DNA of 46,145 bases from Levilactobacillus cerevisiae (lineage in GTDB: Bacteria; Bacillota; Bacilli; Lactobacillales; Lactobacillaceae), in NCBI RefSeq assembly GCF_003946245.1, contig NZ_RHNN01000027.1, positions 1-46,145 of the forward strand, in the 5' to 3' direction. A program made the position numbers and the translations under genes. The notes under the pieces are model-generated. The model worked only from the letters and a program-made list of their open reading frames with translations, searched no databases and had not been told where the DNA came from. Below, one piece after another: positions 32,180-40,769 of this stretch (positions within the stretch are counted from its first letter, which is position 1; each line of letters opens with the position of its first letter).

Positions 32180-33277
32180 TCAAGCATAAGCAATCTTAGC
32201 CAACCGGACGTAACGCGCGTTGATGTATGCCTTGGGTCCAATTTGGTACCAGACGAGGTGTTGGTCGTCCACCACCCGGCCACGGACATCCAGTGCCTCG
32301 CCGTGTTTGAGTTGGCCAGCCGTTTCACCATATGGTTCCTGGTAGAACGAAACGGCTTTACCGGGCACGTAATCGACCGTGCCGATGCGCTCGAAAGTTT
32401 CTGGCTGCCATTTATCGGGTGCCGGGAGACCCAGGTCGACAAATTGGTGTTCCCGCCGGACAGTGTCCTTGGCGGAGAGCCACTGTTCGCCACCGAGGTT
32501 ATACCAAACGTCGCCGTTGGTCAGGGTGATGACCATGAACAACCGCCACAAGGAATCGGTGGGGAACTGATAGCCGTACGCCTGTCCGCCGGGTTCGTCG
32601 TATACCTGGTGATTGGTTTGGAGAAAGACAAATTGATGAACGCGCTGCACCGTTTGCCAGGAGTCTCGCCGGTAGTAGTAGACCACTTGACCGGGTTGCT
32701 GGGAAAAGGTTCCCCGTTGCGTGCCCTGCGCCTGGAAAATATGGTAGTTGGTAACTGGTGGGGGGGTCAACGAGAAGGAGGTTCCCAACCGACCGCGCAG
32801 AATGCCAGGCAGTTCCAGTAACCTGCCAGTATCGTAATCGACCAGGTAGCTAATAATCGGTTGCCCCCAGTGGCGAACGTAGACCAAAGTGGTCAATCCG
32901 TATTCTGAAATGTAATCTTGAGTGAAGCCGTGGACGTCACGCAACGCGTAGCCAGCAATTTTAGGAAAGCGGAAATTAACGGGTTGATTCAGATAACCCG
33001 TCAAGACTAACGCTGGTTGTAAGGGGCGGCCTTGATCGTCCACTAAGCGGACGACCAGGGTTGCGGGTTGTGTAGCGGGTTCCGGTTGGCTGACGGGCTT
33101 GGCGGCCGTTGTCAGTGGCAGAGCTTGTGGCGAAGGAGCTGGCGTAACTGGTTCGGGTGGTATGGGGGGTGTCGGTCCGACGGGGGTTGGGACCCGTCGC
33201 GATTGCGCGTGGCGGGGCCGACGTCTCGGCGACCGATTCGGTTCGATGACGTTGCGAAGCCAGTCAAAAAAAGCCAT
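32180..33277 (-). CDS. MucBP-like and SH3-like domain protein without a signal peptide
   Basis: A 365-residue protein. The N-terminus (FFDWLRNVIEPNRSPRRRPRH) is basic and has no signal peptide. A Pro-rich linker follows (residues about 27-70). Residues about 72-160 resemble MucBP modules: VRLVDDQGRPLQPALVLTGY, FRFPKIAGYALRDVHGF and TTLVYVRHW, with a second copy around ISYLVDYDTGRLL. The C-terminal third has bacterial SH3-like strands (YGYQFPTDSLWRLF, and VDYVPGKAVSFYQEPYGETA to WYQIGPKAYINARYVRL). Such modules normally bind mucin or wall outside the cell, so lack of a signal peptide is odd; non-classical export or an intracellular role are alternatives. GGAGGTG lies upstream of the ATG. Convergent with the ATPase. 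Confidence 0.65.
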   Translation of the reverse strand: MAFFDWLRNVIEPNRSPRRRPRHAQSRRVPTPVGPTPPIPPEPVTPAPSPQALPLTTAAKPVSQPEPATQPATLVVRLVDDQGRPLQPALVLTGYLNQPVNFRFPKIAGYALRDVHGFTQDYISEYGLTTLVYVRHWGQPIISYLVDYDTGRLLELPGILRGRLGTSFSLTPPPVTNYHIFQAQGTQRGTFSQQPGQVVYYYRRDSWQTVQRVHQFVFLQTNHQVYDEPGGQAYGYQFPTDSLWRLFMVITLTNGDVWYNLGGEQWLSAKDTVRREHQFVDLGLPAPDKWQPETFERIGTVDYVPGKAVSFYQEPYGETAGQLKHGEALDVRGRVVDDQHLVWYQIGPKAYINARYVRLAKIAYA

Positions 33278-33471
33278 TTCCTTTCACCTCCAGAAGTTTC
33301 CTTTAAAATACAGTATACCGCATTCTGCTAGTCGGTTGCAGGTCCTTTTTCAAAACGCTTCCAGTAAGGTGCCGCCGGGTTGGAGAAGGAGAGATTATCG
33401 GGGGACTAAAAGCCAGTGGTCAATTGACTATCGACCGCACAAATGAGGATATGGATAAACACTACGGATAA

Positions 33472-33509
33472 TAAAAAAGCGGAGCCGTGACAGCTGTCAC
33501 AGTCCCGCT
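33472..33509 (-). terminator. Terminator of clpE
   Basis: Minus strand AGCGGGACTGTGAC-AGCT-GTCACGGCTCCGCT (two imperfect pairs) followed by six T residues. Confidence 0.8.
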
Positions 33510-33540
33510 TCATTGTGCGTTAACATTCAGTTAACATTTT

Positions 33541-35781
33541 TTAAGCTTGCTTATCTGTAGAGGAATCGGTCGTTGTTGGCTTGGCCGGTGCAGTTTCAGC
33601 AGCTAAGACAATCTTGCCGTCTTCAATCTTGGCCACGAGGTTCTTAACATCCGCGTGATCGAGGTAGAAGTCAGCAATCCGATCTTCAATTTCTTCTTGG
33701 ATCACTCGCCGCAACGGGCGAGCACCCATTGCGGGGTTATAGCCTTTGGTAACGAGTTGTTCTTCGACAGGTTCCGTGACGTGAATGTGGAGGCCTTGGC
33801 CAGCCAGCATTTGGTTAACGTCGCCAATCATCAAATCAACAATGTGCATCAAGTTTTCCTTGCTGAGAGAATTGAATTCGATGATGTCATCGAAACGGTT
33901 CAAGAATTCAGGCTTGAAGTAATTGGTCAAATTACCTAGAACGGAGTGGGTCGTCCCTTCAGCAGCAGCTCCAAAGCCAACGTTGGCTTCAGCGTCACCG
34001 GTCCCAGCGTTGCTGGTCATAATGATCAGCGTATCCTTAAAAGACACTGTCCGACCTTGAGAATCCGTCAAACGCCCATCGTCAAGAATCTGTAAGAACA
34101 TATTCATGACGTCCGGGTGGGCTTTCTCAATTTCGTCCAATAAAATCAGGGTGTACGGGTGCCGACGAACTTGTTCCGTCAACTGGCCAGCTTCTTCATA
34201 GCCGACATAGCCAGGTGGTGACCCAATCAATTTAGAAATGGAATGTGGTTCCATGTACTCAGACATGTCGAAACGAATCATGGCTTCCTGAGATCCAAAG
34301 AGTTCATTAGCCAATTGCTTAGCTAACTCCGTCTTGCCGACCCCAGTAGGGCCAACGAACAGGAAGGAGCCGATTGGCCGGCCGGTACCGTTTAAACCAA
34401 TTCGGTTACGACGGATGGCCCGGGCAACCTTGTCGACGGCTTCGTTTTGGCCGATGACGTGCTTCTCCAGGTCAGGGGAGAGGCTCTGCAGTTGATGTTG
34501 TTCCTTGGCTGCGAGCTCACCCACGGGGATGGACGTCTTCTGCTCAACGATGTCTTGCATGTCCTTAACGGTGACGGTGGCCGACTGATTTTGATCAGCG
34601 GTCTTAGCCGTTTCCTTGGACTTTTCTAACTTGTTGACCTGGTCACGGTAGTAGGCGGCTTTTTCGTAGTCTTCCTGCTTCAAAGCGGCCTGCTTCTGAC
34701 TCTCGGCACTGTTGATTTTCTCATCAATGGCCTTAGGGTCCGCCACGTTGATCGTTAAATTCTTCCGTGAACCAGCCTCATCCAACAGGTCAATGGCCTT
34801 GTCGGGTAAGAACCGGTCTTGGATGTAACGGTCGGACAAACGAACGGCGGCCTTGATGGCATCGTCCATGTAGGTCACGTGGTGGTAATCCTCGTACTTC
34901 TTTTGGATCCCTTGTAAAATCTTGATGGCTTCATCTGCACTTGGTTCATCAACCGTGACGGGTTGGAACCGCCGTGCGAGGGCTTGGTCCTTTTCAATAT
35001 CTCTGTATTCATTTAAAGTCGTTGCCCCGATGAGTTGGAAGTCCCCCCGTGCAAGGGCTGGTTTCAAAACGTTCCCAGCATCCATACCACCTTCAGCATT
35101 GCCGGCACCCATGATTTCATGGATTTCGTCAATGAACAGAATGATGTCCGGACTACTTTGAACTTCCTTCATCAATTGTTGCATGCGTTGTTCAAATTGG
35201 CCCCGAATCCCGGTTCCTTGAACCAGTGACACGACGTCCAATCGAATAATTTGCTTGTTAGCGAGCTTTTCGGGAACGTTGCCTTCAACAATACGTTCCG
35301 CAAGGCCCTCGATGACGGCCGTCTTCCCAACACCAGCTTCCCCAATTAGAACGGGGTTGTTCTTAGTCCGGCGATTGAGAATTTCGATGACTTGAGCCGT
35401 CTCTTTGTCACGACCAATGACGGGATCAACCTTGCCATCCTTGGCTAATTTAGTCAGGTTTAACCCATATTGACTGAGTAAACCGTTTCCGTTGCCTTGG
35501 GTACCAGAGGGTTGCGTCGGTTGGCCAGGTTGTGCACCGGATTGCCGGTAGTCAGCCTGATCATTATTATTGCCGTCTTGCATAGCCCGGAAAATATCAT
35601 CCAGGTTACCAAAGCCGAATGGATCTTGTGCCATACGGCCACCTCCATTTCCAGAATCGTTTTGTTGCTGCTTAAGCAGTTGGTAACAATTTTGGCATAG
35701 GTCAACTTGTTGCCGCTGCCCGTTTACACTCATGTAAAGGTGAATCGTTGCTTCATTGCGGTGGCAATTTTGACATAGCAT
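33541..35781 (-). CDS. clpE: ATP-dependent Clp protease ATP-binding subunit ClpE
   Basis: A 746-residue AAA+ unfoldase that works with ClpP and as a disaggregase under heat stress. The N-terminal zinc finger has CQNC (C3, C6) and CQNC (C29, C32), the mark of ClpE. A Gln/Asn/Gly-rich linker follows. AAA domain 1 has GEAGVGKT and [16 protein letters not shown]-type coiled coil follows ([19 protein letters not shown]). AAA domain 2 has [32 protein letters not shown] and the sensor [10 protein letters not shown]. The ATG at 35781 has AAAGGAG eight bases upstream; longer in-frame starts to 35940 would run over the promoter. CtsR and CIRCE-like sites lie upstream. Confidence 0.96.
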   Translation of the reverse strand: MLCQNCHRNEATIHLYMSVNGQRQQVDLCQNCYQLLKQQQNDSGNGGGRMAQDPFGFGNLDDIFRAMQDGNNNDQADYRQSGAQPGQPTQPSGTQGNGNGLLSQYGLNLTKLAKDGKVDPVIGRDKETAQVIEILNRRTKNNPVLIGEAGVGKTAVIEGLAERIVEGNVPEKLANKQIIRLDVVSLVQGTGIRGQFEQRMQQLMKEVQSSPDIILFIDEIHEIMGAGNAEGGMDAGNVLKPALARGDFQLIGATTLNEYRDIEKDQALARRFQPVTVDEPSADEAIKILQGIQKKYEDYHHVTYMDDAIKAAVRLSDRYIQDRFLPDKAIDLLDEAGSRKNLTINVADPKAIDEKINSAESQKQAALKQEDYEKAAYYRDQVNKLEKSKETAKTADQNQSATVTVKDMQDIVEQKTSIPVGELAAKEQHQLQSLSPDLEKHVIGQNEAVDKVARAIRRNRIGLNGTGRPIGSFLFVGPTGVGKTELAKQLANELFGSQEAMIRFDMSEYMEPHSISKLIGSPPGYVGYEEAGQLTEQVRRHPYTLILLDEIEKAHPDVMNMFLQILDDGRLTDSQGRTVSFKDTLIIMTSNAGTGDAEANVGFGAAAEGTTHSVLGNLTNYFKPEFLNRFDDIIEFNSLSKENLMHIVDLMIGDVNQMLAGQGLHIHVTEPVEEQLVTKGYNPAMGARPLRRVIQEEIEDRIADFYLDHADVKNLVAKIEDGKIVLAAETAPAKPTTTDSSTDKQA

Positions 35782-35846
35782 CTTGTCGTCTCCTTTCTTG
35801 CCTGGAATTCTCGTGGGAAACCCACGCAGGTCACTATCAGAAAAGA

Positions 35847-35863
35847 TTTGACCTTTCTTGACC
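35847..35863 (-). promoter_or_regulatory. CtsR operator of clpE
   Basis: Plus strand TTTGACCTTTCTTGACC; on the minus strand GGTCAAGAAAGGTCAAA matches RGTCAAANANRGTCAAA at 16 of 17 positions. A third GGTCAA half-site follows at 35865-35870. It lies just downstream of the -10 box, over the likely transcription start. Confidence 0.85.
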
Positions 35864-35872
35864 ATTGACCAC

Positions 35873-35900
35873 ATTATACCGCGTTTGTTTCGCCGTGCAA
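35873..35900 (-). promoter_or_regulatory. Promoter of clpE
   Basis: Minus strand TTGCAC (35900-35895), 16-base spacer, TATAAT (35878-35873). Confidence 0.75.
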
Positions 35901-35960
35901 GTATTTTGTTTCGCGACGAAATCAGTGGTACTGGCGGCATTTCCAGCGAACAATTTCATT

Positions 35961-35987
35961 TTAGCACTCTCGTTAGTAGAATGCTAA
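35961..35987. promoter_or_regulatory. CIRCE-like element (HrcA operator)
   Basis: TTAGCACTC-N9-GAATGCTAA, one mismatch from the CIRCE consensus TTAGCACTC-N9-GAGTGCTAA. It is centred about 75 bases upstream of the clpE -35 box on the minus strand, and 260 bases upstream of the small ORF at 36236 on the plus strand. Confidence 0.75.
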
Positions 35988-36094
35988 AAACGACGCTTGG
36001 ATTGGGAATTTATTTCTAAAATTAATGATGGAGGTCGCTAATCAAGTCGTTCATACGAAGAGGAACGGTACGTTGCTGCAAAGAGACTAACGGG

Positions 36095-36123
36095 TTGCGT
36101 TGTAGTGGCAGATGCGTGATAAT
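36095..36123 (+). promoter_or_regulatory. Possible promoter of the small ORF at 36236
   Basis: TTGCGT, 17-base spacer, GATAAT. The leader would be about 105 bases. The remaining sequence of the gap 35988-36235 shows nothing else recognised. Confidence 0.4.
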
Positions 36124-36235
36124 TTAAGGAAGCCGTTTGTGATAGGCTACTAAGCAACTAAGTAGTGGGTTATTATTCGAATACTAGATCAGCTGAATGA
36201 AACTTGTCGGTAATCAGTAAGAGGGAGAAAAAATT

Positions 36236-36436
36236 GTGGATAAAGATTTTACGGCGTTGATGAACCAATTAAAGGATAAAGAACTAGACGAGTTTGAAGT
36301 CACCCCTGAAGAGTTCCCGGCGTTTCAAAAGGCCTTCATGGCGTTTGAAACGCGGAAACGGGTCGTCGGTCAGGCGGATAAGGGCGGTAAATTAATTTAT
36401 CGTTACGACGATGATGGTCAACAGGATACGGATTAG
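36236..36436 (+). CDS. Small acidic hypothetical protein
   Basis: A 66-residue soluble protein that I do not recognise. It is strongly charged: an acidic first half (KDKELDEFEVTPEEFPAF, residues 13-30), a central helix-like segment with a TRKRVVG turn, then GGKLIYRYDDDGQQDTD, which reads like a beta hairpin with an acidic tail. GTG start eight bases after GAGGGAG. It lies between clpE (divergent) and ptsHI (same strand, 268 bases on). Confidence 0.65.
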   Translation: MDKDFTALMNQLKDKELDEFEVTPEEFPAFQKAFMAFETRKRVVGQADKGGKLIYRYDDDGQQDTD

Positions 36437-36549
36437 CTCGACTCGTCAATAAAGTTATTCATGGGTATAACGCGGTGTTGGTACCGGGTGGCCTGTAAGT
36501 CTAAGCATGATTAGCCGAGCACGCGTCAAGATGAATTGGGTTTATTTGA

Positions 36550-36563
36550 TGTAAGCGGTTCAT
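36550..36563 (+). promoter_or_regulatory. cre-like site at the ptsHI promoter
   Basis: TGTAAGCGGTTCAT matches the first 12 positions of TGWAARCGNTWNCA and misses the last two. It sits 7 bases upstream of the -35 box, a position seen for CcpA activation. Confidence 0.4.
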
Positions 36564-36569
36564 GAATGC

Positions 36570-36598
36570 TTGTAATTTAGTACCGATATTGATATTCT
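36570..36598 (+). promoter_or_regulatory. Promoter of ptsHI
   Basis: TTGTAA (36570-36575), 17-base spacer, TATTCT (36593-36598); leader of about 100 bases. Confidence 0.6.
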
Positions 36599-36704
36599 TA
36601 GTAGGTAGGCGTGACTCACAAAATGGTTGTTTGGCCAATGCGCAAGGTCAGGGTGGGTTACGTTCGTAAAAAATCAACCTAAGCTTAAAGGAGATCGATC
36701 AATT

Positions 36705-36971
36705 ATGGAAAAACGCGAATTTCGTGTCACTGCAGAAACTGGTATCCATGCACGTCCAGCAACTTTATTAGTTCAGGCTGCTAGCAAGTTCAACTCTGAA
36801 GTTAGCTTGCAGTACCAAGACAAGTCCGTTAACTTGAAGTCCATCATGGGTGTGATGTCATTAGGTGTTGGCCAAAATGCTAGCATCACCATCACAACTG
36901 ACGGTGACGACGAAGCAGATGCCATGAACGCTGTGGCGGAAACATTGAAAAAAGAGGGTTTATCTGACTAA
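36705..36971 (+). CDS. ptsH: Phosphocarrier protein HPr
   Basis: An 88-residue cytoplasmic carrier of the phosphotransferase system. H15 in TGIHARPAT receives phosphate from enzyme I. S46 in [11 protein letters not shown] is the HPr kinase site that makes P-Ser-HPr, the CcpA co-repressor in Firmicutes. Length is exactly typical. AAAGGAG lies 11 bases before the ATG; the longer in-frame start at 36627 precedes this site and is rejected. The stop codon overlaps the ptsI start (TAATG), showing translational coupling. Confidence 0.97.
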   Translation: MEKREFRVTAETGIHARPATLLVQAASKFNSEVSLQYQDKSVNLKSIMGVMSLGVGQNASITITTDGDDEADAMNAVAETLKKEGLSD

Positions 36972-38707
36972 TGAGAACGATGCTCAAGGGAATTGCCGCC
37001 AGTGATGGTATGGCTTGCGGCCGGGTCTACCGGTTTGTAGAACCAGACCTCACGATTGAAAAGCGGTCAATCACTAATCTTGATTACGAATTAAATCGAT
37101 TCCATCAGGCCCTTGAAGCAGCCGTCTCAGAAATAGAGACGATTAAAACTCGTGCAACTAAAACCCTGGGTGCCGATGGTGCCCAGGTTTTTAGTGCGCA
37201 CATAGCAATGCTCCAGGACCCTGAAGTGATCGGTGCGGTTGAGGCACAAGTGACCGCCGAGCACGTCAACGCAGAGTTTGCCTTGGCAAACGTGGCGGCC
37301 GACTACGAGCAACAGCTAAAAGGGTTAGATAATAATACCTATATGCAAGAACGAACCACGGATCTCCACGATGTCATCAAGCGGGTGACGGCCCATTTAC
37401 TAGGCGTCAAGCTACCGAACTTGTCTTTGCTCACGGAACCCGTCGTGGTTGTGACGCACGATCTCATTCCCAGTGACACGGTGTCGGTGGATGCCAAATA
37501 CATTTTGGCCTTCGTCACTGACTTGGGTGGGCGCACCTCACACTCGTCAATTTTGGCGCGCTCCTTAAATATCCCTGCTGTAGTGGGGACCCAGGACGCG
37601 ACGTCACAGTTAGCTGACGGGGCGACGGTCATTGTGAATGGGACAATGGGTAACGTGGTCAACAATCCCTCCCAGCAGGAACAAGCCGCGGCACAACAAA
37701 AAATGCGAGAACGCGCAGCCAATATGCGGCGACTAGCCACGTTGCGGCACCATACGACCACGAGTAAGGATGGCGTTGGCGTCATGCTGGCAGCCAATAT
37801 GGGTACGGCTAGTGATATTCCTAACGTGCTAAAGAATGGTGCGGAGGCTGTGGGACTAATGCGTACGGAATTTCTCTACATGGATTCTGAACAGTTACCA
37901 ACCGAGGACGAACAGTTTGCCATTTACAAGCAGGTCGTCCAGGCGTTAGCGCCCCGGCCAGTGGTGATTCGGACACTGGACATCGGTGGTGATAAGCCGT
38001 TGCCGTATCTGAAGCAAAAACCCGAGGCCAACCCCTTCTTAGGGGCCCGGGCAATTCGAGAAAGCCTCGCTCACCAAAATATTTTCCGGAGCCAGTTACG
38101 TGCGTTGTTAAGGGCGTCTGCATACGGTAATTTACGAATCATGTTTCCCATGATTGCGACGCTGGATGAATTTCGCCAGGCAAAGGCCATTTACGATGAT
38201 GAACGTTCGAAACTAACCACGGAGGAAGTCCCACTCGGAAAAATTGCGGTGGGGATGATGGTCGAAGTGCCCGCTGCGGCGATGTTGGCGGACCGGTTTG
38301 CCCAAGAAGTTGATTTCATGAGCATTGGCACCAACGACCTCATCGGCTACACCATGGCGGCCGATCGGACCAATCAAGACGTGGCTTACTTGTATCAGCC
38401 TTATCACCCGGCAATTTTACGGTTAGTAGACCGGATCATTACGGCTGGGCACGCGGCGGGGATTCCCGTTGCCATGTGTGGTGAAATGGCTGGCGATCCG
38501 ATTGCCGTGCCTTTGCTACTAGGTATGGGCCTTGATGAATTCTCGATGGGTGCGGGGGCTATCCTAAAGACCCGCCAGTTGATTGGTCAGCTGAACGCCA
38601 AGGACCTGCAGTCGTTGGTCGAAACAGCGCTGAATTCAGCAAGCACTAGCCAAGAAGTCATCACCATGGTACAGGCGGCGGTTCCCGGCGTGCTAACACA
38701 AAATTAA
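36971..38707 (+). CDS. ptsI: Phosphoenolpyruvate-protein phosphotransferase (enzyme I)
   Basis: A 578-residue cytoplasmic enzyme that transfers phosphate from PEP to HPr. GGRTSHSSILARSL holds the active H191. The PEP-binding barrel has LMRTEFLYMD, RTLDIGGDKPLPYL, MVEVPAAAMLAD, SIGTNDLIGYTMAADRTN and the catalytic Cys motif AMCGEMAGDP. Length and motif order are standard. The one-base overlap with ptsH and a terminator at 38723 define a two-gene operon. Confidence 0.97.
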   Translation: MRTMLKGIAASDGMACGRVYRFVEPDLTIEKRSITNLDYELNRFHQALEAAVSEIETIKTRATKTLGADGAQVFSAHIAMLQDPEVIGAVEAQVTAEHVNAEFALANVAADYEQQLKGLDNNTYMQERTTDLHDVIKRVTAHLLGVKLPNLSLLTEPVVVVTHDLIPSDTVSVDAKYILAFVTDLGGRTSHSSILARSLNIPAVVGTQDATSQLADGATVIVNGTMGNVVNNPSQQEQAAAQQKMRERAANMRRLATLRHHTTTSKDGVGVMLAANMGTASDIPNVLKNGAEAVGLMRTEFLYMDSEQLPTEDEQFAIYKQVVQALAPRPVVIRTLDIGGDKPLPYLKQKPEANPFLGARAIRESLAHQNIFRSQLRALLRASAYGNLRIMFPMIATLDEFRQAKAIYDDERSKLTTEEVPLGKIAVGMMVEVPAAAMLADRFAQEVDFMSIGTNDLIGYTMAADRTNQDVAYLYQPYHPAILRLVDRIITAGHAAGIPVAMCGEMAGDPIAVPLLLGMGLDEFSMGAGAILKTRQLIGQLNAKDLQSLVETALNSASTSQEVITMVQAAVPGVLTQN

Positions 38708-38722
38708 CCAGCAATGAATGTG

Positions 38723-38762
38723 AGCACTTCCCAAGTAACATTAGTGGGAGGTGCTTTTTTAC
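38723..38762 (+). terminator. Terminator of ptsHI
   Basis: AGCACTTCCCA pairs with TGGGAGGTGCT, followed by six T residues. Confidence 0.85.
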
Positions 38763-38856
38763 TATGGTATATTTAGGGCTAAAGACTTGAAAGATTACCG
38801 ACAGCTGGACAGGTTCAGCTAATAGAGATTCAAGCCGCAAAAATAGTTGGGAATTG

Positions 38857-39253
38857 CCACCTGCGGCTGCCAGAGATTCCGGCTGCTATGGGGACCGCCT
38901 GCGGCCTGAGGTTCGGTCCTCCGGCTCGGTTTGAAGCCTGTCCAGACCCGACAGTCTCCAAACGCGTCCCACGCTGTAAGCTGGTTCCCAGCTGACACCG
39001 TTGTCACAGCTACCTGCATCTCTGGCATCCTCCGGTTATGATTGGCTCTTTGCCACAAAATTGATGTGGTCATCGCTGGCCTAGCCTAGCACCGGTTGTC
39101 TGCTATAATTGACCATTACCTATGTAGGCGTGAGTAAGCCAAATTTAGGCTCAGCCGAGGTCCAAGACCGTTCTTTGGCTCGGACCGTCCTGCCCACAGC
39201 GTTCCGGCCTAAATTTGGTGAACGGTAAGCCGGCAGACCTAGACAGTGTTGCC
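38857..39253 (-). repeat. Family B structured repeat, copy B6
   Basis: On the minus strand it has the outer stem GCCAGAGAT/ATCTCTGGC, AGCTGG-GAA-CCAGCT (38993-38979) and CTGTC-7-GACAG (38954-38938) with a changed loop. The fourth stem is shortened (GGACCG with CGGTCC only, two pairs lost). The outer arm 39120-39253 repeats GTAGGCGTGAGT, GCCAAATTTAGGC and GCCTAAATTTGG in the same order as B4, but about 65 bases between them are absent. A short open frame overlaps the core and is not called as a gene. Confidence 0.8.
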
Positions 39254-39578
39254 GACATTTCAATTTTCGATCTTCAATTTAGAGATAAGCGGGTGGAAAC
39301 TGGCTAAAACACTGGTTTTGAACGGACCGTGATCGAGCAGAGACCGATTAAATTTCCGTCAACCCCCGTTGTCGTTTGCAATCACCTAGGCAAACCCATA
39401 TAATTGTGATGATTGTAAAATATGAAGATAGCTGGGTGCCACGGGAATTGCTTGAATGGGTGCTGTACTGGCCGGGTTCAAGGGGTTGTTGGTCCGGAGT
39501 CATGTTGATTACAGTGGTCATCCAGTGAAGAGAGTAACTTAAAAATAGACAACACACAAGATGCAAGGGGGATTGGCA
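39254..39578 (+). other. Intergenic stretch with promoter and 5' leader
   Basis: Apart from the promoter at 39376, this region has no recognised element. The leader from about 39411 to the start codon is some 165 bases, long enough for regulation, but no known riboswitch or T-box signature was found. Confidence 0.4.
39376..39404 (+). promoter_or_regulatory. Promoter of the glycolipid synthesis operon
   Basis: TTGCAA (39376-39381), 17-base spacer, TATAAT (39399-39404). Confidence 0.75.
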
Positions 39579-40757
39579 ATGAACATTGGCATATTTACGG
39601 ATACCTATTTCCCTCAAGTGAGTGGGGTGGCCACGTCGATTAAGACGTTACGTGACCAACTGGAAAAACAAGGTAACCAAGTCTACATTTTTACAACGAC
39701 CGATCCAAAGGTTGAAAAAAACGTTTATGAGCGTAACGTTTTCCGGTTCTCCAGTATTCCATTCGTTTCGTTTACAGAACGCCGGATTGCGGTACGGGGG
39801 CTGTTTCAGGCTTACCAAATTGCGAAGGAACTGAATTTGGATGTGATTCACACGCAAACAGAATTTTCAATGGGGTGGATTGGCAAATTTGTCGCCCGGA
39901 ACCTTGAAATTCCGTGCTTGCATACGTATCACACCATGTATGAAGACTACTTGCATTACGTGGCGAACGGCAAGATTCTGAAACCCGTCCACGTGAAGCA
40001 GGCCACTCTTGCTTTTTGCTACCACTTGACAGGGGTTGTGGCGCCCAGTGATCGGGTGTTGACGACCTTAACCGATTATGGGGTGAAGACGCCAATTCGG
40101 GTGATTCCGACCGGTGTTAATTTGCATCAATATGAACGACCGGATACGGCACACTTGCGGCAACAGCTGGGTTACGCGCCAGATACACCGGTCATCTTGT
40201 CACTGAGTCGGTTGGCCTACGAAAAGAACATCAAGGCCAGCATCTCTGCAATGGCTCGGATTTTGGAACAAGTCCCTAACGCACAGTTACTGATTGTAGG
40301 GGATGGCCCGGCCAAAGAGGACCTGGAAGCTCAGGCTCAAGCAACCCCTTACAGCGACCACATTAAATTTACGGGCGAAGTGAATAACGACGACGTGTTC
40401 CGTTACTACCATATGGCCAACGTTTTTCTATCGTCGTCAGATTCTGAGTCTCAAGGGTTAACCTACATTGAAGCCATGGCAGCGGGTACCAAAATTGTCG
40501 TCATGACCAGTCCTTACACCGATGAGTTGTTATCGAGTCGGACGTTGGGGGTGACTTTCTCAACGGAAGACAAGATGGTGACCAACGTGGTGGATTACCT
40601 GCTGCACGGCGACGAGGAGCAGGACCCAGACTTGTTGGCACGCAAACTGGCAGAAATTTCTGCAGATACTTTTGGTCAGCACGTGATTTCGTTCTATCAG
40701 GATGCCCAAGCCAGCTACGAAGAGTCTCACGAAGATACCCCAGACTTTAGCGATTAG
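39579..40757 (+). CDS. 1,2-diacylglycerol 3-glucosyltransferase-like (GT4)
   Basis: A 392-residue membrane-associated glycosyltransferase. The N-terminus NIGIFTDTYFPQVSGVATSI is typical of GT4 enzymes that act on diacylglycerol. CLHTYHTMYEDYLHYV matches BgsB/LafA-type monoglucosyl-diacylglycerol synthases. The C-terminal domain has VIPTGVNL, LSRLAYEKNI and SSSDSESQGLTYIEAMAAG (the EX7E region). It would make the first sugar step of the lipoteichoic acid anchor. ATG at 39579 is preferred over 39561 because AAGGGGGA lies between them. The next glycosyltransferase starts 12 bases after the stop. Confidence 0.88.
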   Translation: MNIGIFTDTYFPQVSGVATSIKTLRDQLEKQGNQVYIFTTTDPKVEKNVYERNVFRFSSIPFVSFTERRIAVRGLFQAYQIAKELNLDVIHTQTEFSMGWIGKFVARNLEIPCLHTYHTMYEDYLHYVANGKILKPVHVKQATLAFCYHLTGVVAPSDRVLTTLTDYGVKTPIRVIPTGVNLHQYERPDTAHLRQQLGYAPDTPVILSLSRLAYEKNIKASISAMARILEQVPNAQLLIVGDGPAKEDLEAQAQATPYSDHIKFTGEVNNDDVFRYYHMANVFLSSSDSESQGLTYIEAMAAGTKIVVMTSPYTDELLSSRTLGVTFSTEDKMVTNVVDYLLHGDEEQDPDLLARKLAEISADTFGQHVISFYQDAQASYEESHEDTPDFSD

Positions 40758-40769
40758 AGGAGTTATTGG

